From Desulfovibrio porci (GTDB lineage Bacteria; Desulfobacterota; Desulfovibrionia; Desulfovibrionales; Desulfovibrionaceae), in NCBI RefSeq assembly GCF_009696265.1, contig NZ_VUMH01000009.1, forward strand, positions 84,817-148,816: DNA of 64,000 nt. Reading direction: 5' to 3'. Shown here piece after piece: positions 17,655 through 31,050 of the stretch (within the stretch, counting starts at the first letter, position 1; every line of letters starts with the position of its first letter). Under the pieces are notes generated by a model. It saw nothing but the letters and a program-made list of their open reading frames with translations, made no database searches and was not told where the DNA came from. The position numbers and the translations under genes are program-made.

Positions 17655-17951
17655 TTATACGATTCTCGGGACGATGAAGTATTCCCCGTCCGCTTCCGGC
17701 GCGTTGCCCAGAACCTCTTCGCGCGAACGCCGGTTGACGGCCTGGTCCTCGCGGCTTTGGGCCGCGTGCTGCACCGGGCTGTACAGTGGTTCCACGTTGT
17801 CGGTATCCACCTGGGCGAGCACGTCCATGTAGCCCAGAATGTCCCCGAACTGGCGGGCGAAGAGCTTCTGCTCCTCGTCGCTGACGCGCAGGCGGGAAAG
17901 CGCGGCCATATGCGCCACTTCTTCCCGGCTGATGCTGTTGTGTTCTGCCAT
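17655..17951 (-). CDS. gatC: Aspartyl/glutamyl-tRNA amidotransferase subunit C
   Basis: Small 98-residue subunit that stabilises the GatA-GatB interface. The sequence has the expected opening helix ([21 protein letters not shown]), then [21 protein letters not shown] and a C-terminal [21 protein letters not shown] tail typical of GatC. The ATG is preceded by AAAGGATC. It precedes gatA by ten bases on the minus strand and is probably the first gene of the pair. Upstream (17960-18000) lies a short AT-richer stretch related to the AGAGCA...TTTGAAA repeats seen near glpK and crcB. Confidence 0.93.
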   Translation of the reverse strand: MAEHNSISREEVAHMAALSRLRVSDEEQKLFARQFGDILGYMDVLAQVDTDNVEPLYSPVQHAAQSREDQAVNRRSREEVLGNAPEADGEYFIVPRIV

Positions 17952-18015
17952 TGCTGATCCTTTAGAGCAAATTGTCTTTTGAAATTGCGCTATAGTCCCT
18001 GGCCGACGCCGCGCT

Positions 18016-19425
18016 TCAACGTCGCGTGGGCAGGCGCAGTTTGTACGAGGGCTGCGGCGTACTGCTCAGGGGCAGGGCCGCGGGCGTAGTCCCGGGCTGG
18101 ACTGTGCCGGACTGGGGGGGAGCCATGCCCGGCGTCTGGCCCGCCGCGGGCGGCAGGCCGGGCACCAGGGGATTGCCCTCGGCATCCACGGCGGGCAGGC
18201 CCTGCATGCGCAACGCGGCCCGTTGCAGCACGGCGGCCCGGGTCTGCTGGAACTGCTCCAGGTTGAGCGGGGCCATGCCCGTGGGTGAAGCCTGGAAGAT
18301 GAAGAGCTGCTGATGGGCCACGCCCGCGCCGTCCCATTTGACGGGGGCCATGCCCCGGATCATCTGAGCGGCGCGTCCGGCCCTGGCCGTGATTTCGGGC
18401 GTCGTCAGCCGTGAATTCAGACCCAGATTGACCGCGAAGCGCGTGAAGTCATACCCCAGCGCCACCCAGAAGTCATTGCCCGGCGCTTGCAGGGCGCGCG
18501 GCGCGCGCGCCGCGTTCCACGCGCCGGGAAATACGGCCAGGGCGTATTTTTCCGCATTGGGCACCATCTTGCCGGACAGGCTCTGTTCCCAGAGGGTGGT
18601 GCCCAGCAGCACTAGGCGGTCCTCGCCGTTGTAGAGCAGGCTGGTGGTCAGCATGTCCATGCTTTTCCAGGAGTCGGGCAGGAAGAGAGCCTCAAAGGCG
18701 GTCTGGGGCACGGGCGTGCCGCTGCCCTCGGCCTGGGTGGCGTTGATCAGCGGAGCCACCGCCGTGCTCCAGGAGCTGACGTCCGCCGGGTCATAGGCGG
18801 CTTTGTACAGCAGCATGTTCCGCCCGGCCAGGCTTTGCTCCAGCATGCCGGTCATGCGCGCGCCATATGCGTCCGAGGGATAGAAGGCCCCGTAGGTGCG
18901 GATGTTCAGGCCGTCCGTGGCAAAGGCGATCAGGGCGTCAATCTGGTCCTGCGGGCTGGGGAAAAAGCGCCAGGCCCGCGCGCCCTCGTCGCCTTGCTCC
19001 AGACTGGGCAGAAAGGTGAAGAACGCCCGCTGGTCCACGGTGCCGGCGGAACGGGCCTGGGCGTAGTTGCGGGCCTGCAGGGGACCGCCCACCACGGCGC
19101 AGGCCGGGGGCAGGGCCGAGAGCTTGGCCAGCCAGTCCGGCGCTTCGGTGTTTACTGTTTCCAGACGTATCTTGATGCCGTCGGCGGCCAGTTCCTGCCG
19201 GGCCAGGGTCGTGCCGCGTCCGATCTTGCCGCTGATGGGAGCATAGGGGCCGGAGGCCGGCAGGGCCAGAACCACGCAGGGGCCCTGGGTCATGGCGGGA
19301 GTGGCCGGAGCCGGCGGCGCGGCGTCGCGTTTGCCGAAGGGCATCTGGCAGGCGGCCAGACTGAAAACGGCCGCCAGGAACAGGGCGGGGGCACAGAAGC
19401 GCAGGGAAAAACGCGGGCTACGCAT
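18016..19425 (-). CDS. Lipoprotein with type 1 periplasmic-binding-protein fold
   Basis: Outer- or inner-membrane lipoprotein of 469 residues. The start at 19425 follows AAAGGAGCC and opens a type II signal peptide ending in the lipobox LAAC. From about residue 45 the sequence ([29 protein letters not shown]) resembles the branched-chain amino acid receptor/LpoA-type fold, with later [19 protein letters not shown] and [12 protein letters not shown] segments. LpoA-like proteins activate penicillin-binding proteins, and other members bind small ligands; which applies here is unknown. The last 70 residues are Pro/Gly/Ala-rich and probably disordered. It is a single gene between gatC and the dnaK terminator. 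Confidence 0.75.
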   Translation of the reverse strand: MRSPRFSLRFCAPALFLAAVFSLAACQMPFGKRDAAPPAPATPAMTQGPCVVLALPASGPYAPISGKIGRGTTLARQELAADGIKIRLETVNTEAPDWLAKLSALPPACAVVGGPLQARNYAQARSAGTVDQRAFFTFLPSLEQGDEGARAWRFFPSPQDQIDALIAFATDGLNIRTYGAFYPSDAYGARMTGMLEQSLAGRNMLLYKAAYDPADVSSWSTAVAPLINATQAEGSGTPVPQTAFEALFLPDSWKSMDMLTTSLLYNGEDRLVLLGTTLWEQSLSGKMVPNAEKYALAVFPGAWNAARAPRALQAPGNDFWVALGYDFTRFAVNLGLNSRLTTPEITARAGRAAQMIRGMAPVKWDGAGVAHQQLFIFQASPTGMAPLNLEQFQQTRAAVLQRAALRMQGLPAVDAEGNPLVPGLPPAAGQTPGMAPPQSGTVQPGTTPAALPLSSTPQPSYKLRLPTRR

Positions 19426-19504
19426 GGCGGCTCCTTTGGACATTTTATGAATAAACGCATCCGCCGGAGCATGGATGCTGAAATATCTATGCTCCCAAGA
19501 AATA

Positions 19505-19538
19505 AAAAAGGCCTGACTTTTTACGGTCAGACCTTTTT
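19505..19538 (-). terminator. Terminator of dnaK
   Basis: A 13-bp stem with one mismatch is flanked by A and T runs on both sides, so it can work on either strand. It lies 47 bases downstream of the dnaK stop. Confidence 0.88.
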
Positions 19539-19584
19539 AGTACAGCACAGGCGTACTGGCAAGCCGGGGTAACCCGGCCGGGGG

Positions 19585-21504
<1,920 letters not shown>

Positions 21505-21650
21505 ATGTGTATCCTCCTCAAGGGAAATCTTTTGAAGCCGTGCTTCGCGCCGTGAGCAGCGTAGGCGCGCTTTTTCGCCCCCGGCGGCGGACGGAGTCAT
21601 CTGCCCCGGGCACGTCGGCGGACGTCGAAAATGCAACATTTCGGGCGGCT

Positions 21651-21710
21651 GTGCCGCGCGGGAAATAAGGTAAGTACTTCTTCGGCCGCGTCCAGTGCCG
21701 CGCGGGAAAT
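21651..21710. repeat. Two 16-bp direct repeats between dnaK and the cytochrome gene
   Basis: GTGCCGCGCGGGAAAT occurs identically at 21651-21666 and 21695-21710, a 44-base period close to four helical turns. It sits in the divergent intergenic region and could be a tandem operator. Confidence 0.6.
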
Positions 21711-21745
21711 TTTTACAAAAAAACCTGTTTTTCGTGGGGATTTCG

Positions 21746-21774
21746 TTGACCTTGTTTGCGGGTGACGCTAGTGA
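21746..21774 (+). promoter_or_regulatory. Possible promoter of the split-Soret cytochrome gene
   Basis: TTGACC, a 17-base spacer and TAGTGA. The -35 is good and the -10 is weak. It lies 43 bases before the start codon. Confidence 0.4.
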
Positions 21775-21817
21775 GTTTTTTAACAATGCAAGTGGACTTA
21801 GAGTAAAAGGAGGTTCT

Positions 21818-22654
21818 ATGGACGCGAACAGAAGGCATCTGCTCTGTGGAATCGGGGGATTGGCCGTGGGCGGCGCTGTGGCGGGCCTGGTGGCTCCGGC
21901 TCTGGCCGCGCCGCAGGCGGCGGGCGGCGGCGCGCGTTTCGCCCAGGCCGGGGGCGATTTCGGCTGGCAGCCGCACAAGCTGAACGCGGACGAATGCGCG
22001 CCCGTGGCCTACGAGGGCTACTGGCACAAGGGCTATGCCTGCGGGTACGGCACGTTTTACGGCATCATCGGCATGATGGGCGAAAAATTCGGCGCGCCGT
22101 ACAACCAGTTTCCCTTCACCATGCTGGAAGCCAACAAGGGCGGCATTTCCGACTGGGGGACCATCTGCGGCGCGCTTTACGGCGCGGCGGCGGCCTTCGC
22201 CCTGTTCTGGGGCCGCAAGGAACGCACCCCCATGGTCAATGAACTGTTCCGCTGGTATGAAACCACGGCCCTGCCCATCTACAACCCGGGGGACAAGGCC
22301 ACGGGCTTCAAGGGCGATCTGCCGTCCAACGTCTCGGGCTCCGTGCTCTGCCATATTTCGGTTTCCAAGTGGTGTTACGAGCATAAGATCGAGGCCACCA
22401 GCAAGCAGCGCAGCGAGCGTTGCGGCCGCCTCACGGCCGACGTCTGCCGCAAGGCCATTGAAATCATGAACGCCAAGATAGAGCAGGGCAAGGACTACAA
22501 AGGCTCCTTCCCGATTCAGAAATCCGTGGCCGGCTGCGGCGAATGTCATATGACCAAGGGCAACGAGGCCAACTGGGGCAAGGGCGTCATGGACTGTACG
22601 CCCTGCCACAGCGGCGGCAAGGCTGTGGCCGACAAGTTCAAGGATCACCCGTAA
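21818..22654 (+). CDS. Split-Soret cytochrome c
   Basis: Periplasmic dihaem cytochrome known from Desulfovibrio desulfuricans, 278 residues. The ATG at 21818 follows AAAAGGAGG and starts a Tat-like leader ([16 protein letters not shown]) with a cleavage site after PALA. Two C-x-x-C-H haem motifs lie near the C-terminus (CGECH and CTPCH), as in the founding protein, and additional cysteines upstream ([31 protein letters not shown]) fit the extra iron-sulfur site reported for this family. The physiological partner is unclear; electron transfer in nitrate or thiosulfate metabolism or redox stress has been proposed. It is divergent from dnaK and ends at a 15-bp hairpin. Confidence 0.9.
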   Translation: MDANRRHLLCGIGGLAVGGAVAGLVAPALAAPQAAGGGARFAQAGGDFGWQPHKLNADECAPVAYEGYWHKGYACGYGTFYGIIGMMGEKFGAPYNQFPFTMLEANKGGISDWGTICGALYGAAAAFALFWGRKERTPMVNELFRWYETTALPIYNPGDKATGFKGDLPSNVSGSVLCHISVSKWCYEHKIEATSKQRSERCGRLTADVCRKAIEIMNAKIEQGKDYKGSFPIQKSVAGCGECHMTKGNEANWGKGVMDCTPCHSGGKAVADKFKDHP

Positions 22655-22673
22655 CGGCGATCTCTTGCTGAAA

Positions 22674-22705
22674 CTGAAGAGGCCGCAGCGCTGCGGCCTC
22701 TTCAG
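22674..22705 (+). terminator. Hairpin after the split-Soret cytochrome gene
   Basis: 15-bp perfect stem containing GAAGAGGCCGCAG. It is nearly the same sequence as the hairpin at 22861-22895 that follows the convergent MCP gene. Confidence 0.75.
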
Positions 22706-22860
22706 ACGAATGGCAAACCCCGCTTCGCGGCGTTTGCGCCGCCGTAGGTTCGTTTCCAAGAAAACTCGCCCGGCGGAAAGGCACGAAAATCAGTCGCTTA
22801 ACGGCGCAGCAAAGCTGCGACCTACTCCTGATTTTCGGGGCTGCCGACGTTGTCAACAGC

Positions 22861-22895
22861 GTGAAGAGGCCGGAGCGCTGCTCCGGCCTCTTCAC
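22861..22895 (-). terminator. Hairpin after the first MCP gene
   Basis: 16-bp perfect stem containing GAAGAGGCCGGAGC with a 3-base loop, 33 bases downstream of the MCP stop on the minus strand. The 155 bases between this and the sister hairpin hold only smaller palindromes. Confidence 0.75.
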
Positions 22896-22928
22896 ATCAT
22901 AATTACTGCGGGAGCGCGCCGGGCGGGA

Positions 22929-24560
22929 TCAGGCCGTGGGGCTCTCCTCATCTTCTTCCATACGGATTTCATCCAGCAGTTCCTTGAGGGAGCGGGCCTG
23001 CGCGGTCATTTCCCGCACTTCCAGCGCGGCTTTTTCCATGGCTTCAGCCATGGTGTTGCTCAGGCTGTTCACGTCGGAAATGTGCCGGTTGATTTCCTCG
23101 GCGGCGGCGGACTGTTCCGTGGCCGCGGTGGCGATGGCCGCCGCGCGGCCGCTGGAATCCTCGGCCAGGGAGGAAATCTCTTCCAGGGAGCGGCCGGAAT
23201 CCTGGGCCATGCCGGTCACTTCCTCAATGGCGGCCACGGCGTCCTCCACTGTGGCGGCGCTTTTGTCCGTACCCTGCTGAATGGCCTCAATGGCGGATTC
23301 CACTTCCTGGGTGGCCTTCATGGTTTTTTCAGCCAGTTTACGCACCTCGTCGGCCACCACGGCGAAGCCGCGTCCGGCCTCGCCGGCGCGGGCCGCTTCG
23401 ATGGCCGCGTTGAGGGCCAGCAGGTTGGTCTGGTCCGCGACATCGCGGATCAGGGTAAGCACCGTGCCGATGTCGCGGGATTGTTTGTCCAGGTCTTCCA
23501 TATCCTGTTTCAGGCCCAGCGAACGCTCCCGCACGGCCTTGATGTTGTCGATGGTGCGCAGCATCAGGTCTGTGCCGCCCTGAGCCCGATCCTGGACCGA
23601 GGCCGAGGACTGTGCCGCGCTTTCGGCATTGCCCGCCACTTCCAGTACCGTGGCATTCATCTCTTCCATGGCCGCTGCGGTTTCAGCCATGCGTCCGGCC
23701 ACCTGGTCGGTTTTTTCCTTGGTGCCGTCCAACTGAAGGCTGAGGGTTTCAGCGGCGGAATCCAGCCCGGCCGCCACGCTTTTCAGGCGTTTGACCATGG
23801 AAACGCGGGTACGCCGAGCGTCGTCTTCCACCTGCTTCAGGCGCAGTTCCTCGCTGATGTCCACGCCCAGTTCCACATGGCCCACGGGCGTGCCCTCAAG
23901 ATCGCGCAGATAATTGATGACCATTTTCATGGCCTTGCCGTTGGGCATGTGGTTGATGACGGTGTGCTGACCCCGGCGCAGGCATTCAATGCCGCAATCG
24001 GGCGTGTCGCAGAGATTGCCTTTGCGCGAGGAGCAATGCCTGCCCAGAGCGTCGCCCATGGACGTTTTACCCATGGATTTGAGCGCCGCCGTATTGCAGA
24101 AGGTCCAGTGCATGTCCATGTCCGTGACTGCCACGGAATAGGGGATGCTGTTGAGAATGCCTTCATACCAGTGGGCCTGTCGGCGCAGCTTGTCGACCAT
24201 GGTCTGAAGGGATCGGGCCAGGCGCGTCAGGCAGTCATCGCCCTGAAATGCCAGTTCGGGTTGCTCGCCCCGGCTCACGGCGTCGGCATAGTCCGCCAGA
24301 GTATGGATGGGCTTGAGGCGGCGGTGGATGACGACGCCGCCCACCACGCCGATGAGCGCCATGAGAGCCAGACTGTACAGCAATGTTTCGCGCGCCGAAC
24401 TTTTGATCAGCTCGGTGGCTTCCAGGCTTTGCTGGAAACGCAGCAATTCATGGAACGGCTGCCCCACCAGCGCGTAGCCGATGACCAGCAGTCCGACCCA
24501 GGACAGGAACATGGCCGCCACAAAAGCGATGATGATTTTGGTGCTGAGCGTCAGACGCAT
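22929..24560 (-). CDS. Methyl-accepting chemotaxis protein with Cys-rich PAS domain (MCP 1)
   Basis: Transmembrane chemoreceptor of 543 residues. The ATG at 24560 follows AAGGAGGC; an in-frame ATG 12 codons upstream is less likely. Two membrane helices (residues about 9-30 and 60-78) bracket a short periplasmic loop, so most of the sensor is cytoplasmic: a HAMP-like stretch ([19 protein letters not shown]), then a PAS domain ([19 protein letters not shown]) with a cysteine cluster C-x7-C-x4-C-x3-C in [21 protein letters not shown]. The signalling tip is canonical ([27 protein letters not shown]). The cysteines could hold a metal, haem or redox switch; this is inference. It is a close paralogue of the gene downstream of it in coordinates. 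Confidence 0.93.
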   Translation of the reverse strand: MRLTLSTKIIIAFVAAMFLSWVGLLVIGYALVGQPFHELLRFQQSLEATELIKSSARETLLYSLALMALIGVVGGVVIHRRLKPIHTLADYADAVSRGEQPELAFQGDDCLTRLARSLQTMVDKLRRQAHWYEGILNSIPYSVAVTDMDMHWTFCNTAALKSMGKTSMGDALGRHCSSRKGNLCDTPDCGIECLRRGQHTVINHMPNGKAMKMVINYLRDLEGTPVGHVELGVDISEELRLKQVEDDARRTRVSMVKRLKSVAAGLDSAAETLSLQLDGTKEKTDQVAGRMAETAAAMEEMNATVLEVAGNAESAAQSSASVQDRAQGGTDLMLRTIDNIKAVRERSLGLKQDMEDLDKQSRDIGTVLTLIRDVADQTNLLALNAAIEAARAGEAGRGFAVVADEVRKLAEKTMKATQEVESAIEAIQQGTDKSAATVEDAVAAIEEVTGMAQDSGRSLEEISSLAEDSSGRAAAIATAATEQSAAAEEINRHISDVNSLSNTMAEAMEKAALEVREMTAQARSLKELLDEIRMEEDEESPTA

Positions 24561-24797
24561 GAAGCCTCCTTGGTTACTGGCGGATCCCAGGGGCAAAAGC
24601 CGTTGTAAACGGCATGCGACGCGCGCATGGAAAAGCGGCGCGCGCCCTCAAGAGCGAACGAAATGGAACTCTCTTTGTGAAAGGCTTTTCGACCGCCGGA
24701 GAAAAAACATGATGCTAATGAGGACTTTTTTCAAGTATGCGGGAAAATTCCTGTGCTCCATTTGTCGGGAGCGCGCCTCGGGTTTTCCCCACATGAC

Positions 24798-24826
24798 AAA
24801 AAAAGCCGGAGCGACATCGCCCCGGC
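24798..24826 (-). terminator. Rho-independent terminator downstream of MCP 2
   Basis: On the minus strand a GCCGGGG...CTCCGGC stem is followed by seven T. It lies about 210 bases after the MCP 2 stop, so the message has a long 3' region. The rest of the 24561-25035 gap holds the MCP 1 leader and a small hairpin. Confidence 0.75.
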
Positions 24827-24994
24827 CGGGGGCCGACCAAGACCGGCAGCCCCGATAATACGCGAACAGGCGGGATTTACTCCCACTGTAACTGAGTGGA
24901 TTTTATGTCGTGCACTCGCCGGCTGACTTGTAAACTTTACAAATGGCGACGGTAATCGGCCGCGAAAACGCCGCGAAGCCGGATGTGTCTTGCT

Positions 24995-25024
24995 CAGGGC
25001 CGGAACGTCACCGCTCCGGCCCTG
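24995..25024 (-). terminator. Hairpin close to the MCP 2 stop codon
   Basis: 10-bp perfect stem (CAGGGCCGGA and complement) 12 bases after the MCP 2 stop, without a U tract. It may protect or partly terminate the transcript. Confidence 0.5.
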
Positions 25025-25035
25025 CAAGCGACGGT

Positions 25036-26610
25036 TCAGGCAGCGGCGTCCTCTCCGTCCTTCTCCACGTCCTGCGAGCGGATATTGTTCAGAATATCCC
25101 TGAGCACATAGGCTTGGTCGGCCATGTCCCGCACCTGATTGGAAGCGCTTTCCATGGCCGTGGCGATGGCGGCGCTCAACTGGTTCACTTCCGCGATGTT
25201 CTGGTTGATTTCCTCGGAGGCGGCGGACTGTTCCGTGGCCGCGGTGGCGATGGCCGACACGCGGCTGCTGGAATCCTCGGCCAGGGTGGATATCCGTTGC
25301 AAGGAGTGTCCCGATTCCTCGCCTACCCGTCCGGCCTCTTCAATGGCGGCCACGGCGCAGTCCACGGTGGCGGCGCTTTTGCCGGTGCCCTGCTGAATGG
25401 CCGCAATGGCGGATTCCACCTCCTGCGTGGCCTTCATGGTTTTTTCAGCCAGATTGCGCACTTCGTCAGCCACCACGGCAAAGCCGCGTCCGGCTTCACC
25501 GGCGCGGGCCGCTTCAATAGCCGCGTTGAGGGCCAGCAGATTGGTCTGGTCCGCGATGTCGCGGATCAGGGTGAGCACCGTGCCGATGTCACGGGACTGC
25601 TTGTCCAGGTCCGCCATATCGTGTTTCAGACTCACGGATTGTTCCCGTACAGTGTGCAGACTTTCAATGGTCCGCAGGACAAGGCTGTTGCCTTCTCCGG
25701 CCTGTTCCTGCACGGAAGTGGCGGCTCCGGCCGCGCCTTCGGCGTTGCCCGCCACTTCCAGCACCGTGGAATTCATTTCGTTCATGGCCGTGGCAGCCCC
25801 GGCCAGACGGGTGGCGGCCACGCCGGCCTGATCCTTGACGTCTGAAAGGGAGCCGGTCAGCGTCTCGGCGGCTTCGTTGAGGGCGGTCACCACGCCTTCC
25901 AGTTGCGCCACCATGGCGGCGCGGGCCTTGGCGGCGGCTGTTTTGCTTTCTTCGGCCAGGCGGACTTTCTCGGTGATGTCCTCGCCGATTTCCACATGAC
26001 CGATGGGCGTGCCCGCGGCGTCATGCAGATAGTCCAGCGAGATCTGCATGGTCTTGCCGTTGGGCATGTTGTTGATGACCTGCTTGTTGCCCAGGCGCAG
26101 CTGTTCAATGCCGCATTGAGGCGTGTTGCAGATGTTGCCCTGTTTTTCGGAACAATGCAGGCCGCGCACCTCATCCATGCTGGTTTTGTTCATGGATTTG
26201 AGCGAGGCCGTATTGCAGAAGGTCCAGTTCATGTCCATGTCCGTGACTGAAATGGCTTGGGGCAGGGTGTTGAGGATGCCCTCGTACCAGTGGGCCTGTC
26301 CCTCGCATCTCTCGACCATGGCCAGCATGGCCCCGGCCAGCGGCCGCAGACTGCCGGAACGCTCCACATCCAGAACCGCCGTATTGTCACCCGCGCTCAC
26401 GGCACGGGCGTACTGCAGCATTTTTTTCAGAGGGGCGAGCCGGTTGGCGATGAACAAAGAACTCAACAGCACCACAAGAGCGGCAAAGCCCAGACCCGGA
26501 AGCGGAATCTCGTCCGGAACCAGGCGGATGTTGATGAGCACCCCCGCGCAGGATAAGCACAGGGCACAGATATGAACAAGGAGCAGAAGAGTGTTGAACG
26601 TGAAGCGCAT
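25036..26610 (-). CDS. Methyl-accepting chemotaxis protein with Cys-rich PAS domain (MCP 2)
   Basis: Second chemoreceptor, 524 residues, clearly a paralogue of the first. The ATG at 26610 follows GAGGAAAT. Two hydrophobic helices at the N-terminus are separated by only a few residues, so there is practically no periplasmic sensor. The PAS segment ([23 protein letters not shown]) carries three cysteines in [18 protein letters not shown]; the fourth cysteine of MCP 1 is Gln here. The signalling domain is nearly identical to MCP 1 ([27 protein letters not shown]). The lack of an external domain suggests it senses internal redox or metabolic state. A Fur-like box lies about 325 bases upstream. 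Confidence 0.93.
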   Translation of the reverse strand: MRFTFNTLLLLVHICALCLSCAGVLINIRLVPDEIPLPGLGFAALVVLLSSLFIANRLAPLKKMLQYARAVSAGDNTAVLDVERSGSLRPLAGAMLAMVERCEGQAHWYEGILNTLPQAISVTDMDMNWTFCNTASLKSMNKTSMDEVRGLHCSEKQGNICNTPQCGIEQLRLGNKQVINNMPNGKTMQISLDYLHDAAGTPIGHVEIGEDITEKVRLAEESKTAAAKARAAMVAQLEGVVTALNEAAETLTGSLSDVKDQAGVAATRLAGAATAMNEMNSTVLEVAGNAEGAAGAATSVQEQAGEGNSLVLRTIESLHTVREQSVSLKHDMADLDKQSRDIGTVLTLIRDIADQTNLLALNAAIEAARAGEAGRGFAVVADEVRNLAEKTMKATQEVESAIAAIQQGTGKSAATVDCAVAAIEEAGRVGEESGHSLQRISTLAEDSSSRVSAIATAATEQSAASEEINQNIAEVNQLSAAIATAMESASNQVRDMADQAYVLRDILNNIRSQDVEKDGEDAAA

Positions 26611-26879
26611 AGTAATTTCCTCGGATGCGGACAGCGTGGAACGCTGTGCTGAAGTACGCCTGGACAGGCGGGCGTGGAGAGTGGGGGGATCCCTCCTGAT
26701 GCGTGCCGGAGTTTCGCCGTGCCGGGGCTTCCGGGCCCCGGAGCGGCGTTCTCTCCTTGGACAGCGGCGCGGCATGCATGCAGACCGGGAGGAGAGAATC
26801 GTGCTTTTTCATATAAAGATAGTAAGTTGAAAGGGGACAGATTTACGCCGCCAGCATGCCCGGCAAAGCCGGGCAAACC

Positions 26880-27010
26880 CGGTTTTTATTATACATAACC
26901 TATGGTTATAATATATAATAAAAACAAAAATAAGTAATGATTTTCATTGCACATTTACCCATATGCAATGAAAATTACTTGTATTCAAAAATAAATTTTT
27001 TTGCAAGAAA
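26880..27010. other. AT-rich island with nested palindromes
   Basis: The gap 26611-27262 has no convincing gene. Its core is very AT-rich compared with the surrounding high-GC DNA and contains a perfect palindrome ATAACC-TAT-GGTTAT (26895-26909) and a long imperfect inverted repeat (26932-26951 with 26964-26980). It probably holds the upstream control region of MCP 2. Confidence 0.6.
26935..26948 (-). promoter_or_regulatory. Fur-box-like site upstream of MCP 2
   Basis: On the minus strand the 14 bases AATGAAAATCATTA match 13 of 14 positions of the Fur consensus core AATGATAATCATTA. The site is one arm of the inverted repeat in the AT-rich island. Confidence 0.45.
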
Positions 27011-27262
27011 AAAGGTAGCTGCGCGGTCGCAAGGCTTGACAGCGTCAAGGCGATCAGAAATCAGGAGCGGGTCGCGGTTTTCCCGGTATTTTCGCAGGGG
27101 GACGTCTGTCGGCTTGCGGCGCGGGGCAGCCCGAAAAGTCGCAATGTCGCGTCGTTAACCGGCCGTAACACGGCTTTGCCGTGAACGGCTTGCGCTCCAC
27201 CCGGCGCGTTTTTTGAAACGGGCCGCCAGTGGGGCGAAACCCGCGTTTTACGGCACCTGCCG

Positions 27263-28075
27263 TCAGCCCACCAGGGCGGAAAGCATGATCACCAGGCAGA
27301 CGCCCGCAATACAGGAAACAGTGGCCAGATTGCCGTTGCCCGAGGCATTGGCTTCGGGCACGACTTCTTCCACCACAACATAGATCATGGCTCCGGCGGC
27401 GAAGGAGAGGGCCACGGGCAGCAGTCCGGCGGTGATGCCGGCGGCCAGCGCGCCCGGCACAGCGCCCAGAGGGGCGGTGGCGCCGGAGAGCACGCCGTAA
27501 AAACAGGATTTGCGCGCGGAAAAGCCCTCGGAGCGCAGGGCGGCGGAAACTACTAGGCCCTCGGGCACGTTTTGCAGCATGATGGAAAAGGTCAGCACTA
27601 GGGCCGTGGTCAGGCCCGCGCCTGTGCCCAGGGCGGCCATGCTCTCGGCTCCGGCCGCGCCGTAGCCCACGCCGATGGCCAGTCCTTCCGGAATGTGGTG
27701 CAGGGCCATGGCTGTGACCAGCAGAATGCTGCGCCGCCAGCTGGTGGAAAGGCCCTCGGTCGTATCCTGCAACATATGGATGTGCGGCAGCACGCGGTCC
27801 AGACACCAGAGAAAGGCCGCGCCCAGCAGCAGGCCCGCCACAATGGGCAGGAAGGCCAGACGTTCCAGATGGGCGGCGAGTTCCAGGGCTGGCTGCAACA
27901 GGCCGAAAAAGGCCGCCGCCAGCATCATGCCCCCGGCCCCGCCCAGCAGGCAGTCCATGGCCCGGCGCGAGAATTCGCGGCGGGTGAAGATGAGCGCCGC
28001 GCCAAGGCTCACGGAAAGCCAGGAGAGCAGCCCCGCCACCAGGGCCTGGAAAACGGGATGAGAGACGATATCCAT
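27263..28075 (-). CDS. ZIP-family (GufA-type) divalent metal transporter
   Basis: Inner-membrane metal permease of 270 residues with about eight helices. The ZIP metal-site motifs are intact: ALHHIPEGLAIGVGYG in helix IV and SIMLQNVPEGLVVSAA in helix V, plus YVVVEEVVPEA near the end, all with the His/Glu/Asn residues that bind Zn2+ or Fe2+. Homologues import zinc, iron or manganese. A short loop HIHMLQDTTEG between helices III and IV may be a metal-sensing His-containing loop. The start follows GAGGGC. It lies 74 bases downstream of recR on the same strand and may be read from the dnaX-ybaB-recR transcript. Confidence 0.88.
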   Translation of the reverse strand: MDIVSHPVFQALVAGLLSWLSVSLGAALIFTRREFSRRAMDCLLGGAGGMMLAAAFFGLLQPALELAAHLERLAFLPIVAGLLLGAAFLWCLDRVLPHIHMLQDTTEGLSTSWRRSILLVTAMALHHIPEGLAIGVGYGAAGAESMAALGTGAGLTTALVLTFSIMLQNVPEGLVVSAALRSEGFSARKSCFYGVLSGATAPLGAVPGALAAGITAGLLPVALSFAAGAMIYVVVEEVVPEANASGNGNLATVSCIAGVCLVIMLSALVG

Positions 28076-28149
28076 AGGCGTGCCCTCTGCCTTGCAAAAC
28101 GCGGCGCCGTCCTGGGGACGCCGCCGCGCGGTTCAGACTGTGCGTTTTT

Positions 28150-28761
28150 TCAGGCCAGATCCTGCCTGTATTGCAGGGATTGGCGCAGGGTTTCCTTGTC
28201 CATGTACTTGACCTCCGCGCCCAGGGGGATGCCCTGGGCCAGACGGGAGACGCGGATATGGGGAAAACGCTTGCGCGCCATCTGGCGGATGAAGGAGGCC
28301 GTGTTTTCCGCCTCCAGGGTGGCGCCCAGGGCCAGAATCAGTTCCGTCACCTCGCCCTCGTCCAGACGCCGCGTCAGCCTGTCCAGATCCAGGCTTTCCG
28401 AGTCCATGCGCTCCAGAGGGGCCAGCAGGCCGCCCAGAATCATATATTGGCCCCGGTAAAAACCGCCTTCGTCCAGGGTCAGCATGCTGTCCCATTCGGT
28501 GACCAGGCAGAGCGTGTCGCGCGCCCGCCCGGCGTCCGCGCACACGGGGCAGGGGTCCGTGGAGGACAGTCCGCCGCAGCGCGAGCAGAGGTGCAGATTG
28601 TCGCGCAGGTCGTGGATGCCCCGGCCCAGGCGGCGGGTTTCGGCCTCCGGCCATTTGAGCAGGGTCATGGCCGCGCGCATGGCCGATTTGGGCCCCAGGC
28701 CCGGCAGGCGGGCGAGTTGCTCCACCAGAGCCTTGAGCGGTTCGGGAATGCGGTCGTGCAT
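28150..28761 (-). CDS. recR: Recombination protein RecR
   Basis: RecFOR pathway protein that helps load RecA on gapped DNA, 203 residues, normal length. Features in order: helix-hairpin-helix (ARLPGLGPKSAMRAA), C4 zinc finger (CSRCGGLSSTDPCPVC), Toprim domain with the TEWDSM... segment and ALGATLEAENTASFI, and the C-terminal RVSRLAQGIPLGAEVKYMD signature. It follows ybaB with only a 7-base gap and no evident ribosome site, so translation is probably coupled. The dnaX-ybaB-recR order is one of the most conserved in bacteria. Confidence 0.97.
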   Translation of the reverse strand: MHDRIPEPLKALVEQLARLPGLGPKSAMRAAMTLLKWPEAETRRLGRGIHDLRDNLHLCSRCGGLSSTDPCPVCADAGRARDTLCLVTEWDSMLTLDEGGFYRGQYMILGGLLAPLERMDSESLDLDRLTRRLDEGEVTELILALGATLEAENTASFIRQMARKRFPHIRVSRLAQGIPLGAEVKYMDKETLRQSLQYRQDLA

Positions 28762-28768
28762 GGACGGT

Positions 28769-29080
28769 CTAGAATACGCCGGGCAGCTTGATGCCGCCGG
28801 AAATATTGTTCATTTCACGTTCCATGGTCTCACGGGCGATGCGTCCGGCCTCGTTGACGGCGGCCAGAATCAGGTCCTGCAGCATTTCCACGTCGCCGCC
28901 TTCCAGGGCTTTGGGGTCGATGGTCAGCTTGCGCAGCTCCTGCTTGCCGGAAACTTCGGCCTTGACCATGCCGCCGCCGCTGGCCGCTTCATACGAGCGC
29001 TCGGCCATTTCCTGCTGGAGTTTGGTCAGTTTGCTCTGCATGACCTGCGCCTGGCGCAGGATGTCGTTCATATTCCGCAT
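28769..29080 (-). CDS. ybaB: YbaB/EbfC family nucleoid-associated protein
   Basis: Dimeric DNA-binding protein of 103 residues, thought to shape the nucleoid. The sequence begins MRNMNDILRQAQVMQSKLTKLQQEMAER and continues with GGGMVKAEVSGKQELRKLTIDP and a C-terminal DLILAAVNEAGRIARETMEREM helix, all typical. The first ATG is used because GAGGAG lies at the correct distance upstream. It is in the middle of the conserved dnaX-ybaB-recR cluster, 17 bases after dnaX and seven before recR. Confidence 0.95.
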   Translation of the reverse strand: MRNMNDILRQAQVMQSKLTKLQQEMAERSYEAASGGGMVKAEVSGKQELRKLTIDPKALEGGDVEMLQDLILAAVNEAGRIARETMEREMNNISGGIKLPGVF

Positions 29081-29097
29081 GTTTGTCTCCTCGGGAC

Positions 29098-30963
<1,866 letters not shown>

Positions 30964-31050
30964 GCGGGCCTGTCGTTCTTCATGCGCGGCCGGGCGGTGC
31001 GAGTCGCCGCGTCCGGCCGCGCATGAAAGCTGGGGAACAGCTTTTGTCCG

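Noticed and set aside
26831..26847. AAAGGGGACAGATTTACG, similar to ends seen near REP-associated transposases
   Set aside because: A single short match with no partner repeat or transposase; could be chance.
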